Below are positions 35,148 through 42,534 of a DNA stretch of 47,249 nucleotides, in pieces. How positions within the stretch are numbered: position 1 is the first letter of the stretch; each line of letters opens with the position of its first letter. Position numbers and translations under genes: made by a program. The notes beneath the pieces are model-generated. The model searched no databases. It was not told the DNA's origin and saw only the letters and a list, made by a program, of their open reading frames with translations. The DNA comes from Isosphaeraceae bacterium (GTDB lineage Bacteria; Planctomycetota; Planctomycetia; Isosphaerales; Isosphaeraceae), in NCBI GenBank assembly GCA_021324445.1, contig JAJPJC010000463.1, positions 1-47,249 on the forward strand, read 5' to 3'.

Positions 35148-35984
35148 TCAGTGTCGCGACTGACACTGCGGGCAGTAATAGGTCGGGCGGCCGACCAGCC
35201 CGGCGATCTTCGTCTTGAGGATCGGCCGTTCACACGTGCGGCAGGGCAAGTCTTTCCGGCCGTAGACGGCATTCTGGGCCAGGAACCCGCCCTCCAGGCC
35301 GAGAACCGTGCGATAGCCGGCGTCGAAGCTGGAGCCCTCCAGGGCGATGGCCGTGGTCAGGATCTCGCCGATCGCCCGGTGCAGCCGGTCGAGCTCCGCC
35401 GGCGCGAGGGACGAGGCCGGCCGCTCCGGGTGGATTCGGGCGTGGAATAACACCTCGTCCGCGTAGATGTTGCCGATCCCGGCCAGCACCTTCTGGTCCA
35501 TCAATGCCGGCTTGATGCCGCGGGCAGTCCGCGCCAGCCGTTCGGCGAGCTGGTCGCGGCCGATCTCCAGGGCATCCGGGCCGTGCGCGCGCGCGAAGGC
35601 CTGTGCCGCGGCGTGGGCGTCGGCGAACCAACAGACCTTGCCCAGCCGCCGCGTGTCGCAATACCAGACCGTCGCCCGCGGCTGGTCCAGGTGGAACGCC
35701 AGGCGGATGTGCTCCGGCCGCTGGGGTTCCACCAGCCAGAAGCCCCCGGTCATTCGCGGCTGGATGACGAGAATCCCCCGGCGAGCGCCCAGCTCCAGGA
35801 CGACCCACTTGCCCCGGCGCGTCACGGCGACGACCGTCGCTCCGCGCCCACGCCGCGACAGCTCCCCAGCCGTACATCCCTGGAGCAAGAACGGATCGAG
35901 CACCTCCAGCCGCCGGACCCTGCGGCCCGAGAGCGCCGACCGTAACCCGCGAACCATCGTCTCGACCTCAGGCAGCTCAGGCAT
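35148..35984 (-). CDS. mutM: Formamidopyrimidine-DNA glycosylase (Fpg/MutM)
   Basis: A 278-residue base-excision repair enzyme that removes 8-oxoguanine and formamidopyrimidines and nicks the abasic site. Pro2-Glu3 of the mature N-terminus (MPELPEVETMVRGL), the Lys of RRGKWVVLEL, QPRMTGGFWL, the helix-two-turn-helix (KPALMDQKVLAGIGNIYADEVLF) and a complete C-terminal zinc finger (Cys-x2-Cys..Cys-x2-Cys, PCRTCER..TYYCPQCQ) are all visible. ATG 35984 gives the obligatory N-terminal proline and has a GGGGGAAG site. The frame running to 36221 is spurious. It is divergent from the microcompartment regulator gene. Confidence 0.95.
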   Translation of the reverse strand: MPELPEVETMVRGLRSALSGRRVRRLEVLDPFLLQGCTAGELSRRGRGATVVAVTRRGKWVVLELGARRGILVIQPRMTGGFWLVEPQRPEHIRLAFHLDQPRATVWYCDTRRLGKVCWFADAHAAAQAFARAHGPDALEIGRDQLAERLARTARGIKPALMDQKVLAGIGNIYADEVLFHARIHPERPASSLAPAELDRLHRAIGEILTTAIALEGSSFDAGYRTVLGLEGGFLAQNAVYGRKDLPCRTCERPILKTKIAGLVGRPTYYCPQCQSRH

Positions 35985-36084
35985 CGCACACACTTCCCCC
36001 GCAATCATCCGTGATTCCGCACATTTCAAGGAAACCACGGGTTTGATTCCATTCTTCCAGCATGACCCGTCATTTTCCACCAAA

Positions 36085-36137
36085 TTCTTGCAAGATCGTC
36101 GATTGCTCTTGACAGGAGTCGGGAGTTCTTGAAGAAT
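36085..36137 (+). promoter_or_regulatory. Candidate promoter and operator pair of the microcompartment operon
   Basis: TTGACA at 36109-36114 is a perfect -35; 17 bases later AAGAAT (36132-36137) can serve as -10. Two similar near-palindromes, TTCTTGCAAGA (36085-36095) and TTCTTGAAGAA (36126-36136), have centres 41 bp apart, about four helical turns. The second overlaps the -10, the expected position of a repressor site. A weaker TTTC..GAAA palindrome is at 36024-36034. Inferred target: the DeoR protein encoded just downstream. Confidence 0.5.
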
Positions 36138-36177
36138 GTTGACGAGGTTCGAGCACGGAATTCGAGCAAGGACAGTC

Positions 36178-37023
36178 ATGCTGGCCGAGACGCGTCGGCG
36201 ACACCTTCGGGAGCTGGTCACTCGCCAGGGTTATGCAACCCTGGACGAGCTGGTTCGGGTCCTGGGCGTCTCCGAGAGCACCATCCGGCGCGACCTGGAG
36301 GCGCTCGATCTGGCTGGGTCGATCAAGCGGACGCACGGGGGAGCGGTCTACGCGGGCGAGGTGCGGTCGATGCCGGCCTTCGATGAGCGGACCGGCACCG
36401 CGGCGGCCGAGAAGCGGGCCATCGGCCAGGCGGCCGCGGCCCTGCTGCAGGATGGCGACACGGTCTTGCTCGATGGCGGCACGACGACCTGGGAAGTGGC
36501 CCGAGCGCTCGTTGGCCGGCGCATCCAGGTCGTGACCAACAGCCTGCCGATCGCGCAGCTCCTGGCCTCCAGCCAGCAGACGGACCTGATCCTGATCGGC
36601 GGCTATGTCTATCCGCGAACGGGCGTGGCCCTGGGACCCCTGGCCATTGCCACCATGCAGTCCCTTCGCGTCCGGACGGCCATCCTCGGCGCCGGCGGCA
36701 TCGTCCCCGAGGGGATCTACAACTCCAACTCGCTGCTCGTCGAGACCGAGCGCCAGATGATGTCGTGCGGGCAAGAGGTGATGATCGTCGCCGACCATAC
36801 GAAGTTCGGGCGGTTGGCGCTGGCTCGGCTTTGCGGGCTGGGGGAGATCGATTCCGTGGTGGTCGATTCGGGTCTGGCCCCCGAGCACCGCGGGGTGCTG
36901 GAGGCGGCCGGAGTGGCGATCCACGTCGCCCCGGTGGCGGAGAGCCGGAATAACGGAGCACTCATGGAGCCGGCGCGCAGCGACGGCCAGGCGCGCACCG
37001 AGCGGGTGGGGACCGAGGCATGA
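36178..37023 (+). CDS. DeoR-family transcriptional regulator of the microcompartment locus
   Basis: A 281-residue repressor. Residues 20-57 form the DeoR HTH (TLDELVRVLGVSESTIRRDLEALDLAG..KRTHGGA), and the rest is the DeoRC sugar-phosphate sensor with the conserved DGGTTTWEVARAL, IGGYVYPRTGVALG and IVADHTKFGR. Such sensors bind phosphorylated sugars, so a deoxyhexulose phosphate or dihydroxyacetone phosphate may be the inducer. ATG 36178 has an AAGGA site; ATG 36136 would add 14 residues before the domain. It overlaps pduL by 4 bases (ATGA) and therefore heads the operon, as in PVM-type microcompartment loci. Confidence 0.93.
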   Translation: MLAETRRRHLRELVTRQGYATLDELVRVLGVSESTIRRDLEALDLAGSIKRTHGGAVYAGEVRSMPAFDERTGTAAAEKRAIGQAAAALLQDGDTVLLDGGTTTWEVARALVGRRIQVVTNSLPIAQLLASSQQTDLILIGGYVYPRTGVALGPLAIATMQSLRVRTAILGAGGIVPEGIYNSNSLLVETERQMMSCGQEVMIVADHTKFGRLALARLCGLGEIDSVVVDSGLAPEHRGVLEAAGVAIHVAPVAESRNNGALMEPARSDGQARTERVGTEA

Positions 37024-37724
37024 GCATCCTGGCGGCACCGACACCGACACGACAGCAGGTGGAGTCCCTGGTGCGCTCGATCCTGCACCAGCACCTGGCC
37101 AACGGGGTTGAACCGGCGACGAACGGCCGGGCGACGGCCGTCGGCTATCGTCCCAACCTGGTGGTGAACATCTCGGCGCGGCACTGCCACCTGACCCAGG
37201 CCGATGTCGATGTGCTGTTCGGCCCGGGCTACCAGTTGACCGTGATGCGGCGGCTCTACCAGGACACCGACTTCGCGGCCAACGAGACGGTGGCGGTGGT
37301 GGGGTCCCGGCAGCGGATGATCCCCGGCGTGCGAATCCTCGGCCCGTGCCGCAAGTTCAGCCAGGTCGAGCTGTCCTTCACCGACGCGATCAGCCTGGGC
37401 ATCGACGTGCCGGTCCGGCTCTCGGGCGATATCGAGGGGACCCCCGGCTGCCTGTTGATCGGACCCAAGGGGAGCCTGGTCCTGCCGCAGGGGGTCATCC
37501 GGGCGGAGCGGCATGTCCACATGGGTCCGAAGGATGCGGAGTTCTACGGCGTGAAACACCTGGATCGGATGAACATGCGAGTCCGCAGCCCCTGCCCGTC
37601 GGTGCTGGAGGGGCTGCTGGTGCGGACTCATCCCGACTGGAAACTCGAGGTGCACATCGACACCGACGAGGCGAACTGTTGTGACTTGCCGCATGCCAGC
37701 CAGGTCACGCTGCTCAAGGCGTGA
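37020..37724 (+). CDS. pduL: PduL-type phosphate acyltransferase, microcompartment-associated
   Basis: A 234-residue enzyme that exchanges CoA and phosphate between acyl-CoA and acyl-phosphate. Two PTAC domains with the zinc ligands His55/His57 (NISARHCHL) and His165/His167 (RAERHVHMGP) are intact. Residues 7-27 (PTRQQVESLVRSILHQHLA) form an amphipathic helix typical of encapsulation peptides, linked by a flexible stretch, so the enzyme should sit inside the shell. It regenerates CoA for the aldehyde dehydrogenase and passes acyl-phosphate to the kinase. The start overlaps the deoR stop. A REP-like doublet lies directly after the gene. Confidence 0.95.
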   Translation: MSILAAPTPTRQQVESLVRSILHQHLANGVEPATNGRATAVGYRPNLVVNISARHCHLTQADVDVLFGPGYQLTVMRRLYQDTDFAANETVAVVGSRQRMIPGVRILGPCRKFSQVELSFTDAISLGIDVPVRLSGDIEGTPGCLLIGPKGSLVLPQGVIRAERHVHMGPKDAEFYGVKHLDRMNMRVRSPCPSVLEGLLVRTHPDWKLEVHIDTDEANCCDLPHASQVTLLKA

Positions 37725-37750
37725 TCGGACGGCGCAGGCGGCGGATTCTC

Positions 37751-37810
37751 GTAGGTCAGGCTTGAGCCTGACGTGATTTTCATTCCCTGTCAGGCTCAAG
37801 CCTGACCTAC
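37751..37810. repeat. REP-like hairpin doublet (GTAGG-TCAGGCT family)
   Basis: The 22-base arms 37751-37772 and 37789-37810 are perfect inverted repeats. Each arm holds a nested hairpin TCAGGCT-tg-AGCCTGA with GTAGG at its foot. It separates pduL from the first shell gene and ends 28 bases before that gene's start. Confidence 0.8.
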
Positions 37811-37838
37811 GTGAGCATCTTTCTGAAGGAGGGCCTGC

Positions 37839-38180
37839 ATGGCCTCAGCATCACTCGAAGCGCTCGGCATGATCGAGACCAAGGGGTTCGTCGCGCTGGT
37901 GGAGGCCAGCGATGCGATGGTCAAGGCGGCCAACGTGGACCTCGTGGGGTGGGACAAGATTGGCAGCGGGTTGGTGACGGCGTTCGTGGCCGGCGACGTG
38001 GCGGCGGTCAAGGCCGCCGTCGACGCCGGGGCTGCCGCCGCCAGCCGGATTGGCGAGGTGGTCAGCGTCCAGGTGATTCCCCGGCCGCATGAAGACCTCA
38101 GCGGTGTGTTGACGTTCGCCAAGGCGGCCCAGGCGGCCTCGGCCTCTTCCTCCAAGAACCCCAAGAGCGATGGAGCCTGA
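37839..38180 (+). CDS. BMC-H hexameric shell protein 1
   Basis: A 113-residue single BMC domain (PF00936-type), forming the hexameric tiles of the shell facets. It follows PduA closely: ALGMIETKGFVALVEASDAMVKAA, the edge Lys in AMVKAA, the pore loop KIGSG at 40-44 identical to PduA, and VIPRPHEDL near the end. A Ser/Ala-rich tail of about 20 residues follows. The GAAGGAGG site before the ATG is the strongest in the locus, as expected for the most abundant shell protein. Confidence 0.96.
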   Translation: MASASLEALGMIETKGFVALVEASDAMVKAANVDLVGWDKIGSGLVTAFVAGDVAAVKAAVDAGAAAASRIGEVVSVQVIPRPHEDLSGVLTFAKAAQAASASSSKNPKSDGA

Positions 38181-38184
38181 CACC

Positions 38185-38514
38185 ATGGCGACGGCAGTCC
38201 AACAACGGGCCGGTTCCCGGCTCAGCGGCAATGGCAGCATCAACGGCGAGGCGCTGGGCTTGATCGAGACCAAGGGACTGGTCGGCGTGATCGAGGCGAC
38301 CGACGCCATGCTCAAGGCGGCCAACGTCAGCCTGGGCGGCCGGATCCAGGTGGGGGGCGGCTTCGTCACCACGCTGGTCCGAGGCGATGTGGGCAGTGTC
38401 CGGGCGGCCGTCGAGGCGGGGGCCGAGGCGGCCGGACGGGTCGGCGAGCTGGTCAGTGCCCATGTCATTCCCCGTCCGGATGAGGCGGTGTTGCGGACAT
38501 TCCTGGGAACCTGA
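38185..38514 (+). CDS. BMC-H hexameric shell protein 2, N-terminally extended
   Basis: A 109-residue BMC domain protein. Residues 1-22 are an extra Gln/Arg/Gly/Ser-rich extension before EALGLIETKGLVGVIEATDAMLKAA. The pore loop is QVGGG at 55-59 and thus differs from protein 1. The tail is short (PRPDEAVLRTFLGT). ATG 38185 has a GGAG site at good distance; ATG 38170 overlaps the preceding gene and lacks one. Extensions on BMC-H often lie on the concave, outward face and may modulate assembly or cargo contact. Confidence 0.95.
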   Translation: MATAVQQRAGSRLSGNGSINGEALGLIETKGLVGVIEATDAMLKAANVSLGGRIQVGGGFVTTLVRGDVGSVRAAVEAGAEAAGRVGELVSAHVIPRPDEAVLRTFLGT

Positions 38515-38549
38515 GCCGCCGCGCTCCAGCAGCAGGGGAGTGATTGATC

Positions 38550-38837
38550 ATGAATGGGAATGCCCTGGGCCTGATCGAGACCATGGGCCTGGTCGGGCTG
38601 ATCAATGCGATGGATGCGATGCTCAAGGCGGCCAGCGTCGAGCTGGCCAGCTCGGTCCTGAAGCTCGATGGCGGTGTGGTGAGCGTGATGATCCGGGGGG
38701 ACGTGAGCAGCGTGCGTGCCGCGGTCGAGGCCGGCGCGGAAGCGGCGGCACGGATCGGCGAGCTCCGCGCCGCGCACGTCATCCCGCGGCCCGATCCGGC
38801 CGTCGTTCACGCGTTCGCGGGAGGCGCGCAGCGGTGA
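38550..38837 (+). CDS. BMC-H hexameric shell protein 3, with an acidic pore residue
   Basis: A 95-residue BMC domain protein (ALGLIETMGLVGLINAMDAMLKAA). The usual Lys of ETKG is Met, the conserved Glu of the second helix is Asn, and the predicted pore loop is KLDGG at 38-42 with Asp40 in place of Gly. The C-terminus is short. These differences suggest a specialised pore or a minority tile. ATG 38550 has a GGGGAG site. The stop overlaps the kinase start in a GTGA arrangement, coupling the two. Confidence 0.94.
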   Translation: MNGNALGLIETMGLVGLINAMDAMLKAASVELASSVLKLDGGVVSVMIRGDVSSVRAAVEAGAEAAARIGELRAAHVIPRPDPAVVHAFAGGAQR

Positions 38838-40054
38838 AGATCCTCGTCGCCAACCTGGGCAGCACCAGCTTCAAGTACCGCCTCTTCGACATGGGCGACC
38901 GGGAGGGTCAGGCCGCTTCCGAGGAGCTGATGGCCCGCGGCGCCATCGAGCGGATCGGCTCGGAGGCCGCCAAGGTCGTCATCACCTCGCCCCGGGGTCG
39001 GCGCGAACAGATCTGCCCGATCGCCGATCACGGCGCGGCCGTCCAATTGTGTCTCGACCAGTTGACCGATCCCGAGATCGGCGTGCTGGGCGAGGCCGCC
39101 GAGGTGGCGGCGATCGGTTTCAAGGCGGTGCACGCGCGGAACCTCACCGGCGTTCACCTCGTGGACGAGGCGGTGCTGGCCGCCATGGAGGCCTTCGACG
39201 CGGTCGCCCCCGCGCATAACCCGCCGTATACCCGGGCGATGCGGATGCTCCGCCAGCGCTTCCCGCAGTTGCCCCTGGTGGCCGCCTTCGAGACCGGTTT
39301 CCACCAGACGGTCCCCGAGGCGAATCAACGCTATGCCATCCCCGATCATTGGGCGACCGAGCTGGGCATCCGCCGCTGGGGATTCCACGGCGCCAGTCAT
39401 CGTTATATCGCCGAGCGGATGGCGGAGCTCATCGGTCGCGCCGACCTCAAGGTGATCTCCTGCCACCTGGGCGGCAGCTCGTCGCTCTGCGCAATCCGAG
39501 CGGGACGATCGGTCGCGTGCAGCCTGGGGGTAAGCCCGCAGTCCGGGCTGCCGCACAACAACCGGGTGGGCGACTTCGATGTCTTCGCCCTGCCGGTCCT
39601 GCTCCGCGAGACCGGCAAGAGCCTGGACGAGATCCTGGAGATCCTCGCCAACGAGTCGGGGCTGGCGGGCATAAGCGGCGCGGGGCGTGACCTCCGCGAC
39701 ATCGAAGCCGCCGCCGCGGCGGGCAACGCCCGGGCGCAACTGGCCCTGGATGTCTTCGTCGGGTCGATCCGCCACTATCTCGGCGCCTATCTCCTCGAGC
39801 TGGGCGGCGCCGACGTCATCGCCTTCACAGGGGGGATCGGCGAGAACTCGGCGCGAATTCGCTCCGAGGTCTGCCGCAACCTCGACTGGTTCGGCGTCGA
39901 GCTCGACCCGAGCCTCAATACGTCCGGCCCGGCCGAACGCCGGGTCTCCGCGCCCGGCTCTCGCGTCGAGATCTGGACCGTCCCGACCAACGAGGAAATC
40001 GTCGTGGCGCGCCAGGCCAAGGAATTACTCAGCCAGATCGAAGCACCGGCGTAA
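38834..40054 (+). CDS. ackA: Acetate/propionate kinase-family enzyme of the microcompartment
   Basis: A 406-residue ASKHA kinase making ATP and carboxylate from acyl-phosphate, the last step of the pathway. The phosphate/adenosine motif VANLGSTSFKYRLF opens the protein; FHGASHRYIA, RVGDFD (equivalent of the Arg241 region) and FTGGIGENSARIR (Glu384) are intact. By motif comparison with classical acetate kinases, two catalytic positions differ: the Arg91 site reads Lys97 (GFKAVHARN) and the Asp148 site reads Glu153 (AFETGFHQT). GTG start at 38834 overlaps the preceding shell gene. No clear encapsulation peptide is visible, so it may work outside the shell. A hairpin follows the gene. Confidence 0.88.
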   Translation: MKILVANLGSTSFKYRLFDMGDREGQAASEELMARGAIERIGSEAAKVVITSPRGRREQICPIADHGAAVQLCLDQLTDPEIGVLGEAAEVAAIGFKAVHARNLTGVHLVDEAVLAAMEAFDAVAPAHNPPYTRAMRMLRQRFPQLPLVAAFETGFHQTVPEANQRYAIPDHWATELGIRRWGFHGASHRYIAERMAELIGRADLKVISCHLGGSSSLCAIRAGRSVACSLGVSPQSGLPHNNRVGDFDVFALPVLLRETGKSLDEILEILANESGLAGISGAGRDLRDIEAAAAAGNARAQLALDVFVGSIRHYLGAYLLELGGADVIAFTGGIGENSARIRSEVCRNLDWFGVELDPSLNTSGPAERRVSAPGSRVEIWTVPTNEEIVVARQAKELLSQIEAPA

Positions 40055-40075
40055 GTCGGGCCGGTTGTGCCGGTC

Positions 40076-40101
40076 GGAATGCGGCTCCGGGGCCGCATTC
40101 C
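40076..40101 (+). terminator. Strong hairpin after the kinase gene
   Basis: GGAATGCGGC (40076-40085) pairs perfectly with GCCGCATTCC (40092-40101) across a 6-base loop, 21 bases after the stop. No T-run follows, so it may be an RNA-stability or attenuator structure rather than a full terminator. Confidence 0.45.
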
Positions 40102-40388
40102 GGGCGCTCCGTTGTCGGAATCGCACGAGCCCGCAGACACGAGGATGTCCAGCAGATGAGAACAGATGAACAGAGTAGAGGAGGGGCCCGGAGTGGAATT
40201 CTCGGATCGGCACGGTCCGGTCCGGGCCCGCTCGCAGCCGTGGTCCTTTCCCGCAGGTTCTTGAGGGTCCGGTTCGGGCCCTTTCGCGACGATGAGTTCC
40301 CGGTGATCCTCTCTGTTTGTGCGTGGTTCCTGCTCTCGCTCCTGGCGTACCTGATCTTCTCCTGAGGCGGTGTGAGGGTGTCGCGGCG
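40102..40388. other. Gap in the shell operon with a possible small membrane ORF
   Basis: Nearly 290 bases between the hairpin and the first BMC-P gene. A 69-codon frame at 40156-40365 ends in a hydrophobic stretch (VILSVCAWFLLSLLAYLIF) that could span the membrane, but the Gly/Arg-rich first half and lack of known relatives make it doubtful. GC-rich partial inverted repeats (GTCCGGTCCGGGCCC and GGGTCCGGTTCGGGCCC) are present. An internal promoter may be here. Confidence 0.3.
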
Positions 40389-40697
40389 ATGTTCCTGGCC
40401 CGGGTGACAGGCAGCGTGGTGGCGACCCAGAAGGTCGCCGCGATGACGGGGCACAAGCTCCTGACGGTCGAGCCCTACCGGCTGGACGAGCCGGGACGCG
40501 ACCGCCTGGTGCCGACCGGCCGCACCTTCGTGGTGGTCGACACCCTCGGCGCCGGCCTCGACGAGCTGGTGCTGATCTGCCAGGGCTCGAGTGCCCGGCT
40601 GACGCCCGAGACCGAGAAGCTGCCGATCGACGCGGTCGTGATCGGGCTGGTCGACACGGTGGACATCGGCGGCCGGGTGATCTTCTCAACCCATTGA
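40389..40697 (+). CDS. BMC-P pentameric vertex shell protein 1 (EutN/CcmL family)
   Basis: A 102-residue protein that forms the pentamers capping shell vertices. It has the family strands FLARVTGSVVATQKVAAMTGHKLLTVEPY, then TFVVVDTLGAGLDELVLICQGSSAR, and IDAVVIGLVDTVDI near the C-terminus, the standard EutN core. It is one of three pentamer genes in the locus, as is characteristic of PVM-type microcompartments. Confidence 0.94.
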   Translation: MFLARVTGSVVATQKVAAMTGHKLLTVEPYRLDEPGRDRLVPTGRTFVVVDTLGAGLDELVLICQGSSARLTPETEKLPIDAVVIGLVDTVDIGGRVIFSTH

Positions 40698-40795
40698 GGC
40701 TCGAGGTAGCGCAGACACGTGTGGGGCAGCAATCCGATGGCAGCCGAGGGCGGCGGCCCCAGATTCTCAGCATCCTAGGAAAGACGGTGGCAGCC

Positions 40796-42223
40796 ATGCA
40801 AATGACTGAAGACATCATCCGCAGCGTGGTCCAGGAAGTGTTGTTCCAGATGGGGAACGGGGCCGCCTTGGGGAATGGGAAGGCCCCGGCTCGATCCGCG
40901 GGCAACCTCGGGGTCTTCGCCACGGTGGACGACGCCGTCCGGGCTGCGGACGCGGCGTTCCAGGCGTTCCGGACCCGGCCGCTGGAGGAGCGCCGCAAGG
41001 CCGTCGAGAGCATTCGCAAGGTCTGTGTCGATCAGGCCGAGGAGCTGGGGCGGCTCGAGCTGGAAGAGACCCAGATCGGCCGGCTCGATCATAAGATCAG
41101 CAAGCTCCGCGATGCCATGCCGAAGGTCCCGGGTGTCGAGTACCTCCGGACCGACAACGACGCCGGCGACGACGGCCTGACTCTGACCGACTACGTGCCG
41201 TTCGGCGTGATCGGCGCGATCACGCCGGTGACCCACAGCCTGCCGACCCTGGCCGGCAACGCCATCAACATGCTGGCCGCGGGGAATACCGTCGTGTTCA
41301 ACGCGCATCCCGCCGGCGCGCGAATCGCGGCCGAAGGCGTGCGCCGGTTCAACACGGTGATCCGCGAGGCGATCGGGCTGGAGAACCTCGTCACGATCAT
41401 CGACCCGCCCACCCTGGAGTCGGCCAACGCCCTGTTCGCCCACCGCGGCGTGCGGCTGCTGGTGGTCACAGGAGGGCCTGCCGTGGCGCGGGCCGCGCTG
41501 GCCAGCAACAAGCGGGCGATCGTCGCCGGCCCCGGCAATCCGCCGGTGGTCGTCGACGCCACGGCCTGCCTCGACAACGCCGCGCGCTCGATCATCGCCG
41601 GGGGCGCGTTTGACAACAACCTGCTCTGCATCGGCGAGAAGCAGGTCTTCGCCGTCGCCCAGATCTTCGACCCGCTGATGGAGGCCATGAGCCGCTTCGG
41701 CGGCTTCCGCCTCTCCTCCGGCCAGGTCGATGCCCTGACCCAGGCCGCCTTCCAGAAGGGGAACGACGGCGCCCTGCACGTGAACAAGGACCTCATCGGC
41801 AAGGACCCGTCGGTCCTCGGCCAGCACGCGGGCGTCAAGGTCCCCGAGGGGACACAGCTCCTTTATGCCGAGACCGGCGCCGAGCATCCCTTTGTCGGTC
41901 ACGAGCAGATGATGCCGTTCGTCCCGTTCGTCCGGGTTTCCAACGTCGACCGCGCCATCGCCCTGGCCAAGGAGAGCGAGCAGGGCTTTGGCCATACGGC
42001 CATGCTCCACTCGCGCGATACCTCGGTCATGACCCGCATGGGCAAGATCATGGACTGTACCATCTTCGTGGTCAACGGCCCCTGCACGGCCGGGCTGGGG
42101 ATGGGCGGCGCCGGCGTGTTGTCCTACTCGATCGCCGGCCCGACCGGCGAAGGCGTCACCACGCCGTTGACCTTCTGCCGGCAGCGCCGCACCAGCCTCA
42201 TCGGCAGCATGCGGTTCGTGTAA
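40796..42223 (+). CDS. CoA-acylating aldehyde dehydrogenase of the microcompartment (PduP/EutE-like)
   Basis: A 475-residue enzyme oxidising aldehyde to acyl-CoA with NAD. The catalytic Cys278 sits in FDNNLLCIGEKQ; the NAD/CoA region shows GPGNPPVVVDAT and the Rossmann strand LLVVTGGPAVARAAL. Residues 1-20 (MQMTEDIIRSVVQEVLFQMG) are an amphipathic encapsulation peptide followed by a Gly/Ala linker, as in PduP, marking it as internal cargo. In PVM loci the substrate is lactaldehyde from fucose or rhamnose. The frame runs back to 40694, but ATG 40796 places the peptide at the N-terminus. Confidence 0.94.
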   Translation: MQMTEDIIRSVVQEVLFQMGNGAALGNGKAPARSAGNLGVFATVDDAVRAADAAFQAFRTRPLEERRKAVESIRKVCVDQAEELGRLELEETQIGRLDHKISKLRDAMPKVPGVEYLRTDNDAGDDGLTLTDYVPFGVIGAITPVTHSLPTLAGNAINMLAAGNTVVFNAHPAGARIAAEGVRRFNTVIREAIGLENLVTIIDPPTLESANALFAHRGVRLLVVTGGPAVARAALASNKRAIVAGPGNPPVVVDATACLDNAARSIIAGGAFDNNLLCIGEKQVFAVAQIFDPLMEAMSRFGGFRLSSGQVDALTQAAFQKGNDGALHVNKDLIGKDPSVLGQHAGVKVPEGTQLLYAETGAEHPFVGHEQMMPFVPFVRVSNVDRAIALAKESEQGFGHTAMLHSRDTSVMTRMGKIMDCTIFVVNGPCTAGLGMGGAGVLSYSIAGPTGEGVTTPLTFCRQRRTSLIGSMRFV

Positions 42224-42232
42224 CCATCCTCC

Positions 42233-42250
42233 CTGACCACTGACCACTGG
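42233..42250. repeat. Short heptamer array (CTGACCA)
   Basis: Two perfect units CTGACCA CTGACCA plus CTGG lie between the aldehyde dehydrogenase stop and the next start. The last bases of the array are the first bases of the GGAG ribosome-binding site of the BMC-P gene. Confidence 0.55.
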
Positions 42251-42257
42251 AGAAATG

Positions 42258-42518
42258 ATGCAGCTCGGGCGAGTCGTGGGCACAGCGACGGCGACCGTGA
42301 AGCATCCGACCTTCGAGGGCGAGCGCCTGCTGGTGGTGCAGCTCCAGACGACGGCCGGCGGTCCCGACGGCGAGCCCATTCTGGTGTTCGACCGGCTCGG
42401 GGCCAGGCGGGGCGACCTGGTGGTCCTCACCAACGACGGCCGCGCGCTCCAGGAGCTGCTCGGTCCGACCACGCCGGGACGCTGGAGCGTCCTGGGATTA
42501 CCCGACGTCCGATCGTGA
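42258..42518 (+). CDS. BMC-P pentameric vertex shell protein 2
   Basis: An 86-residue EutN/CcmL-family protein (MQLGRVVGTATATVKHPTFEGERLLVVQL, then ILVFDRLGARRGDLVVLTNDG). The family barrel is recognisable. The C-terminus (LLGPTTPGRWSVLGLPDV) is short and Pro-rich. Two adjacent ATGs (42255 and 42258) are possible; the spacing to GGAG favours the second. It is followed after 16 bases by the third pentamer gene. Confidence 0.92.
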   Translation: MQLGRVVGTATATVKHPTFEGERLLVVQLQTTAGGPDGEPILVFDRLGARRGDLVVLTNDGRALQELLGPTTPGRWSVLGLPDVRS

Positions 42519-42534
42519 GAGAGGGCCAGACACG

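Noticed and set aside
40775..42472. 565-codon frame on the minus strand
   Set aside because: Antisense to the aldehyde dehydrogenase and BMC-P genes.
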